DNA of 64,000 nt. Source: Enoplolaimus lenunculus (lineage: Eukaryota > Nematoda > Enoplea > Enoplida > Thoracostomopsidae). The DNA is taken from contig JASANG010002578.1 of assembly GCA_030248215.1 (NCBI GenBank), positions 62,001 to 126,000 on the forward strand, read 5' to 3'. How positions within the stretch are numbered: the stretch's first letter is position 1; each line of letters starts with the position of its first letter. Shown one piece after another: positions 34,321 to 45,985 of the stretch. Below the pieces are notes generated by a model. That model searched no databases. It had not been told where the DNA came from and saw only the letters and a list, made by a program, of their open reading frames with translations. The translations under genes were made by a program, and so were the position numbers.

Positions 34321-34691
34321 TGCGGGGTTCACGCTACCTTATGGGCCCTTGGTACCTGTTCTGTCACCAACCCATAGCAGGAGGTAGAAGCAACCTATAT
34401 AAATAGGTTGTTAGCTAGGTACTACCCATATGGGCACCGAACATTTGTAGCTATGGGTAAGTAGTCTTCGGTTTGTTATTCATATGGGTACCTTGCGATA
34501 GTTTCCACAGTATTTATTGCTAGTGTAATATTTTAGATTTTTTTCAAAAGATACATTGTAAAAGAAAAGACTAAACCGGACTTGTGACATAAAACTCAGT
34601 GTACTGAACCGGTTTAAAGTGCAACCTTGAGGGTTCATTATGTTGGCATAAAGCAGGTTCCAAGCGTGCAACTGGTAACGTGAACACTGCG
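34321..34691. mobile_element. Harbinger-like MITE
   Basis: TGCGGGGTTCACGCTACC at the left and GGTAACGTGAACACTGCG at the right are inverted; both flanks are TTA. Termini match the MITE at 6520-7193. Inside are CCCATATGGG-like palindromes. Confidence 0.75.
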
Positions 34692-34889
34692 TTAACTACA
34701 AATTGACATGGGTTTCCATACGATACTGTGAGTGTATGCAGATAATTGATGTATAATATTTTTAAGCATCTTGCGAAAATTTTAAGTTTTTAATAAATTT
34801 CTTTACAAAACATATTTTTCAACGTTTATTGGGCAATTTTTGGAAATATTGATCATAAGGTTTAGTGCGTCGAAAAAAGTTCAGTAGAC

Positions 34890-35115
34890 TTATGCGTCAT
34901 TCATTTTATCGTGTGCCCGCCGTGTGGAAAATTGACGCAACCAATGCCAAATACGGTTTTGAAAAACGCTTCAAGAAAGAAATTTAATTTGAAAAAATTG
35001 GTCTAGTGGGAAATTGAGACAGTGTTGAAATTGAATTTCCTTCTTGAAGCGTTTCTCAAAACCGGACTTGGAATTGGTTGCGTCAATTTTCCATACGGCG
35101 GGCACACGATAAAAT
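34890..35115. repeat. Inverted duplication carrying a conserved peptide
   Basis: The arms 34890-34985 and about 35033-35115 are complementary at roughly 85%, with a 47-bp spacer. Read outward from the spacer neither arm codes, but read inward both encode FYRVPAVWKIDATN and FEKRFKKEI. The remaining differences fall largely at positions that keep the peptide. I do not recognise the peptide; it may come from a gene fragment or a LINE end. Confidence 0.7.
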
Positions 35116-35394
35116 GGATGATGCATTATTTTATGTTGCTCACATTTTTGTAAAAATCTTCGCTCATTGAGGTATGTTTCGAATGTAAAATACAGCAAGC
35201 CAGATACCAAACATTCCTTCCTTTAGATATTGGCTCAGTAGCAAAGTTGGGTATCGAAATTTTACTTTTCCATCTCAAAGCGCCACTTTGGAATGCCGTA
35301 CCGTCCTTGTTCAACCTCATTGATACTATTCGATGTAGTAGTAAAAGCCCCATTTTATCAGATTACGGTCTCCCTGACCGTAAAATGATGTAAA

Positions 35395-37365
35395 CTAAAA
35401 TGATTGACGCTTTTCATTTGCCAACAATTTTAAACTTCGTTCAGATTCGAATCTCAAAGCAAACAATTGAAGGACCTTTTCGCCAACTGACCCTGGCGGT
35501 GCAATTATTCGACCATCATGTGTGAACTTTAACCCTAAATACTCGGCAGCGGTTTGCAAATCGTACTCAGCGTGATGCTGAACAACACCTAAGAGCCGGT
35601 CTTGTGGCCGCCGTGCCAAAAACGCGGGCGGATTTGCTAAGTAACTTTCGATTACTGCAGGATTTGACGCTAAATACTTGACCATTTCAGGATATTTTAG
35701 TCCGAGCTCAACAATGAACGGATTTTCAGCGAGAAATTGTCGAATTGCTTCAGTGTTCGCGTCTCCAAGGCTTTCCAGTTGTGGATTCGCATTTAAAAAC
35801 GCATCTATTCCACCAGCGAGCCCATTGGTTGCGTGTGGTTGTTGACTGTCTTCGTTTTCACCAAAGTGTTTCCCTTGTCGATTGTTCACCAAATTGCCAC
35901 TTTGTCGCCTGTCTGTATTGTCGTTCGATGCGGATTTAAACATCGGTTCCAGTAGTTTTGATAGCAGGTCGTGGTCGATATTTTCCAATGATTCGCTATG
36001 ACGGTCTGTGGCGGTTGTGTTTGGAACTTGAATATCAAGCAAACCTTCGTTCAGTTGAAAATTCTGCAAAATTTCTTTGGAAATTTCTGCGTTACAAAGC
36101 TCAGCTGGCATGCCAGATTCACACCGTTTGCCAGCAGCGTTTGGCTCGATCCGGTGTACGTTGGAAATAACTGGATACGATCGACTTGTTTTTACTGTTC
36201 GCGTCGCTTTATGTCGCAATCGATTTTGGTGTTGTCTACGCAAATGAAAACTCGGACTTTGCCGTAAACTCTCACTACGCGATTGATTATTCTTCACAAT
36301 CCGAGAGTAGCCAATCCAGAAACTTTCGCCAGATTGAAACCTTTTCAATTTCCTGCCATCATAAACGTTGATTGTTGCTGATTCGTTAACTCCAAAACCT
36401 GGCTCGTCCGCGCGACGTTGTTCTTGTGGCGCGGGTTGATTTTGACTGGTCGAATGGTGTTGATGTGTCGATAAAACATTGACTGTTTGCTGACGCGTTT
36501 GTTGTTTACTGCGATGACGTGTTGATTGATCATTGGATAATGTTCTATAACGATTGCTGTTGCCTGTCGGTTTGTTATGGAACCGACCGCCATTGGTTAA
36601 TGATGAATATCGATGCTGTTCTCTACGAGAGCTACCAATGTGATTGGCTGCTTCCACTTGGCGAACAGTTTCGTATCCGCTTCGTCTTAAATTATACCGA
36701 CTGCGACGGTGTTCTGGTTTTCTCGCTTGTCCATCTGGCATTTGGTCGCCAATCCTAAGTGTGTGATTAAGCGTTTGAACCCAACCTGAGTTTCCGTTGA
36801 GTTGAGTTTCAAGCTCAGAGCCGCCTTTAGTTCGATACCGCGCGTGTCTTGCGGCGCTGTTACAGTATTGTGTCAAACCATTCGATTTTCCACAAGGGGT
36901 TTGTAGGTTACCCGCTGGCAAACGATTGATATTATTTCGCGAACTGTAGGGTTGACGATTTCGTAGTGTCCCCGACCTGGTTTCGCTATTTCCGTTCAGA
37001 TTCTCATTGTCGGTAACGACCTGATTGTTGTTGACTTGTACTTTAGTGAATAGGATTTCGTTTTGAGGATTCAAGAAAAATGGATCCAACGGTTCTAACG
37101 CACGAGTTTCCCAGCGTTGCCTTTGTTGTTGGTTAATAATTCGACTGCGTTGGTGGTTGCTTTTATTGGGTTTTGTCGCATGTTGTTGGCGGTGCTGGTT
37201 GTGTTTCTGGTACGCTAAATGTTGTGTTTGTTGCTGTTGATGGCGATGTTGAGGCTGTAGATTATGTTGCGGTACTTGTGGTAGTAGTTGTTGTTTCCGT
37301 TGTTGGTGTTGCAGTCGTTCTCGTCGTTGTTGTCGTTTATGGTGTTGTAGTTGTAGTTGTAGTAG

Positions 37366-37406
<41 letters not shown>

Positions 37407-37408
37407 GC

Positions 37409-37469
<61 letters not shown>

Positions 37470-37471
37470 GC

Positions 37472-37556
<85 letters not shown>

Positions 37557-37765
37557 GCTGCTGCTGCTGTTGTTGTTGATGATCATGATCATGATGATGT
37601 TGTTGTTGTTGCTGTTGTTGTTGTTGTTGTTGTTGATGATGATGATGATCATGATGATGTTGTTGTTGTTGCTGTTGTTGTTGTTGTTGTTGATGATGAT
37701 GATGATCATGATGATGTTGTTGTTGTTGCTGTTGCTGTTGTTGTTGTTGTTGATGATGATGATGA

Positions 37766-37814
<49 letters not shown>

Positions 37815-38196
37815 GATGATGATGATGATGATGTTGTTGTTGTTGTTGTTGTTGTCGATGTTGTTGTTGTTGTAGTTGTTGTTGTTGTTGTTGCTGTTGT
37901 TGCTGCTGTTGATGATGATGTTGTTGTTTTGGTAGTTGGCTTTGATGTTGGGGTGGTTGGCGTTGTTGTTGATTGTGTTCGTGTTGGCGGCGATGTTGTT
38001 TTTGTTGGAAGGGTTGTTGTTGTCGTTGTAATTGTTGTTGTTGATGATGATGTTGTTGTTTTTCTATTTCTGAGTGGTAAAAATCTTCTTGTTGTTCTTG
38101 TTGTTTTTGTAGTTGTTGGTGGTGGTGATTGTGCTGTTGTTGCTGTTGATGCAGTTTTTGAGGCTTTCGCAGTTGATCTCGTTCTTGGTCCAGCAT
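35395..38196 (-). CDS. Gln/His-rich protein of unknown function, single exon
   Basis: One open frame of 933 residues with an in-frame TAA about 75 bp upstream of the ATG. Residues 1 to about 280 are Gln and His tracts, including about 70 glutamines in a row; residues 280-380 are still Gln-rich. The middle (about 380-700) is Asn/Arg/Ser-rich and low in hydrophobics, so probably disordered. The last 200 residues look folded: NPQLESLGDANTEAIRQFLA, then NPFIVELGLKYPEMVKYLAS and NPAVIESYLANPPAFLARRP form three related NP-helix units, followed by AAEYLGLKFTHDGRIIAPPG. Codons outside the repeats are varied and no stops occur, which supports a real gene. Gln-rich tails are common in transcription and RNA-binding proteins, but no such domain is visible. 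I do not recognise the family. No intron, signal peptide or membrane segment was seen. Confidence 0.7.
37360..37920. repeat. CAA/CAG and CAT/CAC trinucleotide arrays
   Basis: On the minus strand these are CAA repeats with interspersed CAG and CAT, encoding Gln and His. The longest pure Gln run is at about 37364-37577. Mixed CAA/CAG codons suggest that selection or slippage at the peptide level, not a single recent CAG expansion, shaped it. Similar blocks QQQHHHDHHHH repeat at about 63-66 bp intervals near 37640-37770. Confidence 0.95.
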
Positions 38197-38406
38197 GGGT
38201 GACGGGTTAAAATGTAACGGTGTTAAACGTTGACTTGACTTGCTATGATCCTGTTGGTGTGAAACCGTTAAGTTATTACGCCCTTGAAGGTCATCATGAG
38301 TGAATATTGAATAAGTGTTCGATGGCCAGTGGCTGGTAGACGTGACAACTGTGCCAGAATGACGACCATCTTAAAATGAACTCAATGACTTAGCAATAAA
38401 AGATGT

Positions 38407-38605
38407 GGCCCATGTTACTTTAAGGGACGTCCACGTTTCTGGTGGGTCTATAAAAGAGTAGGATTAGATTCTAGATTACATTTTTTTGCTTAAGCTTAGG
38501 CTTAGGCTTAGGCTTTAGGAACGCATTTTTACAACACCTTAGGTTTAGGCTTAGGCTTAGGAATACGCTTAATCTACTGTTACGCCCCTAAAAGTAACAT
38601 TGGCC
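38407..38605. mobile_element. hAT-like MITE with TTAGGC-like core
   Basis: Ends GGCCCATGTTACTTTAAGGG and the complement of CCTAAAAGTAACATTGGCC. Flanks AAAGATGT and AAAGCTGT differ at one of 8 positions. Two TTAGGC blocks separated by CGCATTTTTACAAC. It lies 0.2 kb upstream of the Gln-rich gene. Confidence 0.88.
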
Positions 38606-39341
38606 AAAGCTGTGATTTTGAATAGCAACGACCTGAAATTTGTCTCTCCTCTCAAATCATTCCACATGCAAATTGCTGTCTAAAAACTTTGTGTATAAAA
38701 TGTCTATAAATGTTCGTTACCGCTAAAGTAGTTTTTACCCATCATAGCTTAGCATACTGTTCATGGGATAAATTTACACACACACATATATATAATATAG
38801 CAATATGTTCTTTTAAATGTCATATTACTTGGAACCGGCATCGGCAAAAATTTGGTATTTGCAAATATATCCCTAATCAGCATTGATATTTAGAAAACGT
38901 ACTTGTGCTAAATCTTCCATGATGAGTTTGGGTCTGTGTGCGTAAAGTGACATCAGGCAGTTGGTTATGTCTGAAATAACACAAATGAACGATAGCTGTA
39001 TAAAATTCTTTAGCATCGTTTATGAGGGTTCGATATAATGAGTAGAACGCCAAAGTATTCCACTGTAGTTTTAAACCAGTAAGAAGATGTATGGCACAAA
39101 AACATACGAACCAAATAATTTTCCAAAGTCCTATCAAAGACCTGATCTATAATCATACAATGCTTTGGGTCAACTAAAGCTTATGTTGTATGCAGACTGT
39201 CAACCGAGTTTGGCTGGTGAACAAAATGTAACTTTGTTACGCTTCTGTTTCCGCGTTACCGGTGTACATTCACGTTCCTCGGCTGTGAAGTTTAGCTATT
39301 TGAGGTAAAACGGGAAACTTTTTTCCAAATTCTGTTCTTTA
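38606..39341. other. Unassigned intergenic DNA
   Basis: No supported feature. Confidence 0.45.
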
Positions 39342-39490
39342 CACTGCAAAAAAATGGTGAGTCAAATTCGACTCACTGAGTGATTCAGTGAATCGAATTT
39401 GACTCCGGCGGAGTCGAATTTGACTCAGTTTGTGTAGTCAGTAAAAGCCCATTTCGGAGAGAGTCGATTTGACTCACCATTTTTACGGTG
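39342..39490. mobile_element. MITE family A, left arm shortened
   Basis: TA-flanked, CACTGCAAAAAAATGGTGAG to CTCACCATTTTTACGGTG; about 55 bp of the left arm are missing. Confidence 0.85.
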
Positions 39491-39959
39491 TACTGTTTAA
39501 TATCGTTTCCGTTTCCGGTATATATTTTACTAACCGCGTATATTTTGGTGTTATGTACGGTTCTAGTAGATTGTACTAAAAGGCAGACCTGGTTAACAAA
39601 CAGGCGGGCAAATGCTAAACAAACACTGATTTTTGGATGGACATTGACATATAACCTTTACATATCCGAATGCCTGACGATTCTTACCAGATGGACGAAA
39701 ACCTGGGTTCGATACCAGGTTAACCCGACACAAAACGAAGAGATGGTGTTGGAGTTTTAGCCGACAACCGCGCTCGAACCAAACTCAGTTTGCCCTCTAG
39801 GTGAAGCCACGCTAATCAAAATTTTCCTATCGGTTGAGCGTTTTAAGCATTAATTGAAATCTAACTTTTCTTGTGCGTTCAACGATTCAGTTTTTGTATA
39901 ATTTTTTTAAGTGTAATGTAGTATTAACGTATGTTGAAAACATTACAGATGCACACATT

Positions 39960-40388
39960 GGCCCATGTTACTTTAAGGAGCATCCAGGTTACTGGTGGGT
40001 CGGTCAATGTAAGGAACAGGGGCGGAACAGAATTATAAGCATTTCCCTAAGCCTAAGCGTAAAAATGAGCATATTCCTAAGTCTAAGCCTAAGCCTAAGC
40101 CTAAGCGTAAAAATGAGCATATTCCTAAGCCTAAGCCTAAGCCTAAGCCAAGCAAAAAATTTCTCTAAAGCTTAAGGTTACTCTATTGCAGTCCCGCAGG
40201 AAAACGTTCCGCCCCTGATCTTTACATGAGCCGGTGGGTCTATAAAAAATTAGGTTTCGATTCTGGATTATATTTTTTCGTTAGGCTTAGACTTTGGGTT
40301 AGAAACACATTTTCGCAACGCTTAGGCTTAGGCGTAGGCTTAGGAATACACTTAATCTACTGTTACGCCCCTTAAAGTAACATTGGCC
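39960..40388. mobile_element. hAT-like MITE split by another hAT-like MITE
   Basis: The outer element begins GGCCCATGTTACTTTAAGG and ends CCTTAAAGTAACATTGGCC. It is interrupted at GGTGGGTC by the element 40002-40232. Confidence 0.88.
40002..40232. mobile_element. hAT-like MITE nested in a hAT-like MITE
   Basis: Ends GGTCAATGTAAGGAACAGGG and the complement of CCCCTGATCTTTACATGAGCC. The duplicated target GGTGGGTC is perfect on both sides and is itself part of the outer element. About ten CCTAAG units inside. Confidence 0.92.
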
Positions 40389-41364
40389 GTCACTTTTGAG
40401 ACCGTAATTTACGAGCAACCTGCGGATTTCCTTTGGGCCAGACGGTGGAATGCAAGGGTAGTAACTTCGACAATGCGACGCTATTCTGTTTTGTCCCAAG
40501 TCACAACAAATGACATGGGTCACAAAAAGTATGCAATTATCAAACGAAAGAATAACCTAAAAAGAAAACCACTGCCAAGGATAAAGGTGTCGGCGGAAAA
40601 ACTCGGACTGGGATAATCTTTCCGGGTTAAAACATCTGACGGACAAAAAATCGGCCTGTTATACCAGTTTGGATTCGAATAAGTTACGGGTTCACCTCTT
40701 CATTTTCATTTGTTGCCAGTTTGTTTTCCGCACGCAAAATAATTGCTCATGCTGCAACCGAAAACCTGGCTCTGTAGCCTGAATGAGGAAAATTTGCAAG
40801 GTTCGGGAACCGGAGATGAAAAATTATAATGAAAATTATGCACTAAAAATGATGTTGAATTTGCTAATTTTACAAAAAAAATTACACTTCATTTTGTTGA
40901 AATTTTAGTTACTAAACATTGAACAATATCGTCCTAAGGTAACGAGCAAACTCAAGTAAAGGCACAAATTGCCGGAATCTCCAGCATAAATTCTCCGAGG
41001 CTGTAGGTTCATTTTCTTAAGGAACCCAAGACAAACTTCTAGTTGTACCTTGTCACACATTAATCTTCAACATTTAACATTTTATAAAAAAAACTTACAC
41101 AGTCCTGTTTGTGCGATAGCTATTACTACGCCGAAAGATTTGACAATTGTTAGCTTGAATGATGCATAACAGAAGCAATAATTGTACTATTGACATTGCA
41201 TTCAGTAATAACATACATGGTTTTGCTTTAATAAATGAAAATTAAACAATCTTTGTTCGGAAATTTTCACCGCTTCCGCAATACATTCATTCTTCCATCT
41301 ATTACCAATTGATGGATGCGGATCTGGATGTTCAAATGCTGGCTTAATTGTCGTTACTGTAGCC
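40389..41364. other. Unassigned intergenic DNA
   Basis: A decayed CCGG-type hAT piece may lie at 40742-40830 (CTGCAACCGAAAACC ... GGGAACCGGAGATG). A 77-codon frame at 40383-40616 begins in MITE sequence and is probably chance. Confidence 0.4.
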
Positions 41365-41544
41365 GGCCAATAAGCTTATTCCTAAAGCCTAAGCCTAAGC
41401 CTAAGCGTAAGCGTAAGTATGAATTTATTCCTAAGCCTAAGCTTTAGCCTAAGCCTAAGCCAAACAAAAAAGTTAGTCTAAGCTTAAGCTTAATCTATTC
41501 CAGTCCCATAGAAAAACGTTCCGCCACTGATCTTTACATGAACC
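41365..41544. mobile_element. hAT-like MITE, left end deleted
   Basis: Starts GGCCAA then jumps to TAAGCTTATTCC; right end is the complement of GGTTCATGTAAAGATCAG. Flanks CTGTAGCC and CTGCAGCC differ at one of 8 positions. Confidence 0.8.
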
Positions 41545-42151
41545 CTGCAGCCTATCATTTAAATGTGAAAGGTTTTTTTAAAAATTCCCAATTTCAACTG
41601 AACGAATATTTTCGATGAAAACTGCAGGTTTGTATCCTTTAAAACTCTTAAATTTATTAGAACGCGAAGACTCGCTATGGTGTGGCAACTGCCCGATTTA
41701 AACCGTATTCTTTCACTTGATATTTTTCCTTTGAGCAAATGTTGAAATTTTATTTGCTTTGTTAACTCCATCGTAAATATTCCTGTTTTGACGCGGGCAC
41801 TATTATGACACAAGACATATATACAGCGAGGCTGAAACTTTTTTGGGGAGCTAAAATATTATTGTACCGCTAGAGTCTATCGGGTGGTCTCAGAAGTAAC
41901 GGACTTTGATTTCAAACTCTATCAAATAGCTTATTGCTACTGCAAATACAGTTTTTAAATTCACTAAATATTTCTTGATTTTGAAGCGAGTATCAGTATT
42001 GGCGGCTTGAAACATTGAAGCAAAAAGCCATGCCAGTTTGTTTTTCTAAGACAATTTATGGAATCAATTTAAACCTCGACCCCTAAGACTTCAGGAAAAT
42101 TTCTTTCCTCAAAGGAATAGTGTACTTGCATGTACAACGCTTTATAATTAA
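41545..42151. other. Unassigned intergenic DNA
   Basis: No supported feature. Confidence 0.45.
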
Positions 42152-42414
42152 CCCTTTATCACATGAATATGTTCTATTTTATCTGAGACCTACATTTATG
42201 CTAGGATTCAAACTGCAGTGACTGGAGTGGGAGGCGTTTACCATCACCACTCAGCTATAGGAGCTTGACGCTCGAACCCGAGGGGGCTCTCACGTCTTGT
42301 GGTGATTTAGTACTACGTATACATGTTGCAATTGTTAAAAACTATACGATATATATTATTTAACGTATATACACTGCGCTGAGTTGCCCATAGTCAACTC
42401 TATACGAGAAGGGG
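42152..42414 (-). mobile_element. TTAA-flanked MITE with tRNA-like core
   Basis: TTAA on both sides, CCCTTTATCACATG to GAGAAGGGG; 263 bp. On the minus strand TAGCTGAGTGGTGATGG and CTGCAGTTTGAATCC mark the A-box and B-box positions; the B box is mutated. Confidence 0.85.
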
Positions 42415-43426
42415 TTAACTTGGTGCATACCAGTTACAAAATAGCGCCACAAAGTTTGCAAAATTATACTTGTCCCGCCTAAGTATTAAATATATACCAA
42501 GTGAAAGCACAACTAGGCTTTGACTTAAACACAACCTTGGAATTAAACTTATTATAGGCAGGCTGTTCCGCTGTCTTAACGGGTTACGTCAAATCGCTTA
42601 CACGTATAAATGCACCCAGCTAAATTTTTGATTTAATAGTCCAACTGTAAGTAACTGTGCAAACAAGAACGCGCAACATTATGCATAGCGTCCATCAAAC
42701 GGAACCTATTTTTAAGTCGGTTTGTAAGACTTTTAGAACCTTTCATTTCATAAACGAGTGACGTTGAATTTTGCTAAAGTTTGAGTTTAAAAAATTCACA
42801 TTTTGGCTCTAAATCGATGTACACCTGCTCGGATTTAACATCGGTGTGTGCCCACAATTAAATACCGTCCAATAAATAAATTCTTTGTATTTTTGTATTG
42901 AAAATTTTTTAATTCTTTCAAACTCCAAAATTTACAAACGAAAAAAAAACTTTGATCGTTCAGTACACCAATTCTGGATTATTTGCTGTGAATAATTTTT
43001 TGTGCTACCGATTACACCTTCGGCTCTGTATTGAGATTGTTTGTGAGAATCAAATATTTAATTTCAAACACACAAAAAAACTTTTGTAGAATTTAAGTAA
43101 ATTTGAGATAATAGTCATATATCAAAATAGTGACCTCATTGTACCCAGAATTTTTACTTAATACTGCACAATATAAAAATTTCAACTTTGATGTTAAAAT
43201 TTGATTTTAATGCGTAATATATCAATTCCGCAGATGAGTATGTGACTTTTGGAACAAATTTTAAGTGAGTTTAAGATGTGTACAACGCAAACCATCTATT
43301 CAGACGTGTTTTGGAAATATGAAATGATTGAACAGTCATAATTTTATTGCCATTTGCAACGGTAGATCATGTAAGTGCGTTACGTTTGTTAAACAACTAA
43401 GAACCAAAAATTACTATACTTACAGT
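42415..43426. other. Unassigned intergenic DNA
   Basis: No supported feature. Confidence 0.45.
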
Positions 43427-43651
43427 GGCCCATGTATAGAACAGGGCCGGAACAGTAGTATAAGCATATTCCTAAGCCTAAGCCTAAGCCTAATGCTAAG
43501 CGTATGGATAAGCCTATTCCTAAGCCTAAGCCTAAGCATATTCCTAAGCCTAAGCCTAATGCTAAGCGTATGGATAAGCTTGTGCCTAAGCCTAAGCCTA
43601 ATCCTAAGCAAAAAATTAGTCTAAAGCTTAAACTGACTCTTTTATAGCGCC
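43427..43651. mobile_element. hAT-like MITE, right end deleted
   Basis: GGCCCATGTATAGAACAGGG at left; the right inverted repeat is gone, yet TTTACAGT follows the remnant and CTTACAGT precedes the left end, so the original target duplication (7 of 8) survives. It carries about fifteen CCTAAG units in two blocks. Confidence 0.75.
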
Positions 43652-44016
43652 TTTACAGTTATATAAACTACAATATAGTTTGATTAAAAACCCTACAAAT
43701 TAAAACAGGGGTTTTCATGGCGGAATAAAAACAAAAAACTGTGAAATGCCTTTTGAAAGAGCGTTTCAAAGAAATTTGCTTGACATTAATGCTAAATGAA
43801 TAGATTCTAGATTATTTGAAAATAGCAGCCATTATTTAGCTAACAATTTAAAATATGGTCGAAAGATGACTGTCAAACAGAGAGAATGCGACAGAATTTA
43901 AAAGTGTACATATGATCTAACTAAAAACGGTAAATACTTTCAAAATAAATTGTTTTGAAATTTCAAAGCACGGAACACCTTAAAACCGTTGATGGCCCAA
44001 AATCGACGTCTCGTTA

Positions 44017-44246
44017 CACTGTAAATTCAAATGAATTGATTAATCAATTCAGCTCGCGAGTTTGTTATTTCTGAATTAATATCAGTAAACATTGACTCAC
44101 TCTGAGTATAGTTAACTCTGGGTGAGTTGGTTAATTAACTCAGCATGAATCGATTCAACTCAAAATTCTGAGTTCTGATAGTCCTAACTCAGACTGAGTG
44201 ATTCAACTCATTCTGAGTTAAAACCAACTCACTGAAATTTACAGTG
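44017..44246. mobile_element. MITE family B
   Basis: CACTGTAAATTCAAATGAA to CTGAAATTTACAGTG with TA on both sides. Confidence 0.88.
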
Positions 44247-44430
44247 TAGTTTCAAAAACGTTATATGTCTTTAAAAAACCAGCAAAACTATGTTTCGTAT
44301 TTCGGACTTGATTTGTCTTAAACGTTTGTGATGTAAAACTATTAAGTTTCAAAGCATTCAGTAAATATAAAATTTTAGGATCCAAGTTTTTGAAAAGTTT
44401 CAGAATATAAATACCTCAAATTTTAAACTA

Positions 44431-44638
44431 CACAGCAAAAATGGTGAGTCAAATTGACTCCCGCCGAAATAGGCTCTACGGGACTACACAAACTGAGTCA
44501 AATTCGACTCCGCCAGAGTCAAACGTGTGACTAAGTGAGTCGAATTTGACTCTGGTGGAGTCTGATTTGACTCAATTTGGGTAGTCCCGTAGAGCCTATT
44601 TCGGCGGGAGTCAATTTGACTCATCATTTTTTGCAGTG
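44431..44638. mobile_element. MITE family A, near-perfect fold-back
   Basis: TA-flanked, CACAGCAAAAATGGTGAG to its complement. The arms pair over about 95 bp with few mismatches. It carries several TGAGTCA/TGACTCA motifs. Confidence 0.9.
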
Positions 44639-44784
44639 TATGAGACAATAAGCTTTTGTGCGCAATTGAGGATGGAAAGAATGCAAATGATTTCTAACAT
44701 TTTTCATAAAACTATCAGGTACTTTAACTGCAGGCAGCACCAATTAAAACAATTTCCAAGTTTTCAAAGTTTAAAATAAGCCCA

Positions 44785-45037
44785 CACTGTGAACTCCAGT
44801 GAGTTCAATAATTAACTCAGAGAGAGAATTAGTTATTTTTGGTCATTTCTGAGTTAATAGCACTAAATATTAACTCACTTTGAGCTCATTAAATTCCGGG
44901 TGAGTTGATTAACTAACTCAGAGTGAGTTCAATCAATCCAAAATTCAGAGTTCTGAAAGATCTAATCCAGAGCTCAGGTTTCTGAGTGGAGTCAACTCAT
45001 TCTGAGGTAAAATCTACTCACTAGAATTTACAGGGTG
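44785..45037. mobile_element. MITE family B, diverged
   Basis: CACTGTGAACTCCAGTGAG to CTAGAATTTACAGGGTG; more mutated than the copy at 44017. Confidence 0.75.
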
Positions 45038-45985
45038 CAATATTTTGTCACCTGTGTGATGGTTTCAACTATAAAACGCACCCAAAACTATTTGTGCTGG
45101 CGTATATGCTAAATATTAAACTTGGCACAGGCATTGAATAAATTACATTAAATGGTTGCATTACCACATGGAAAGCATTATATCAATTGCATGGTTTACA
45201 TTAATTCGTGTACGCGATGTGGAATTTCTCAGTCGCGATCAACGTTTGCTGATTGATATTTTTGTGCATTTTCAAGGCTTTGTCGTTTGTATTTATAAAT
45301 AACGAAAAATTTCAACTTTTAACCAACGCTAGCTGCTGTTTTTGAAATTGCAAAATTCGTCGCCCATAGTCCGTGAGAATTTCTACATCACGTACACAAA
45401 TTAATGTAAACCGCGCATAATATTAATCTAAACAATTTAAATGTTTCCCCTAATGCTGACTTAAAAATATATTTAATATATAATAACATTAAGTGAAAAA
45501 TAATCATGTAGATATTTTGAGATATTTGTTAGGAATCGGTCACAAATTTGTTCATGCATCACACAACAATATTTAAATGGATGAGTGGATATAATGTGGT
45601 AGAATTTTTTAGTATTTATAATCGTTGCTGCGGCATTATAATTTCAAAAATTGATTATGAACACTTGATTCAGTTCAAGCTCAACAGAGTTGCCTTAAAA
45701 ATGTTGTTGGTCCATTCAACTGTAAATTTAAGTTTAACAAATGTTTTGTTAACGATTTAGTGGCCTGATGACTTATTTCAAAAATTTAACACTTTCTTCA
45801 ATATGTTGCACTGGTTTATGGAAACAAGACGAAAATATGAGAACAAAACGTTCATCAAATTTACATATCTTTGAGCTAAATTTCGCGGTACAAGCCTTTT
45901 GTGATATTTACATCTTATAAATTACCTAATTATCGATACTTGTTTTAGTTTCCCTTACTCTACAACAAATGGATAGTAAAACAAT
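45038..45985. other. Unassigned intergenic DNA
   Basis: No supported feature. The 70-codon frame at 45548 has no domain. Confidence 0.45.

Noticed and set aside
34890-35115. CTD-interacting domain (SCAF4/8-like) gene fragment
   Set aside because: Only a faint likeness in VWKIDA and RFKKEI; too short to claim.
37173-38210. Plus-strand open frames of poly-Val, poly-Leu and Asp across the trinucleotide array
   Set aside because: They are the complements of the CAA/CAG/CAT codons of the Gln-rich gene; the minus frame has a normal non-repeat N- and C-terminus, these do not.
43328-43624. Frames with repeating LSLSLS or RLRLRL peptides (also at 193-408, 21066-21296, 39873-40175)
   Set aside because: They are translations of the CCTAAG/TTAGGC units inside MITEs.
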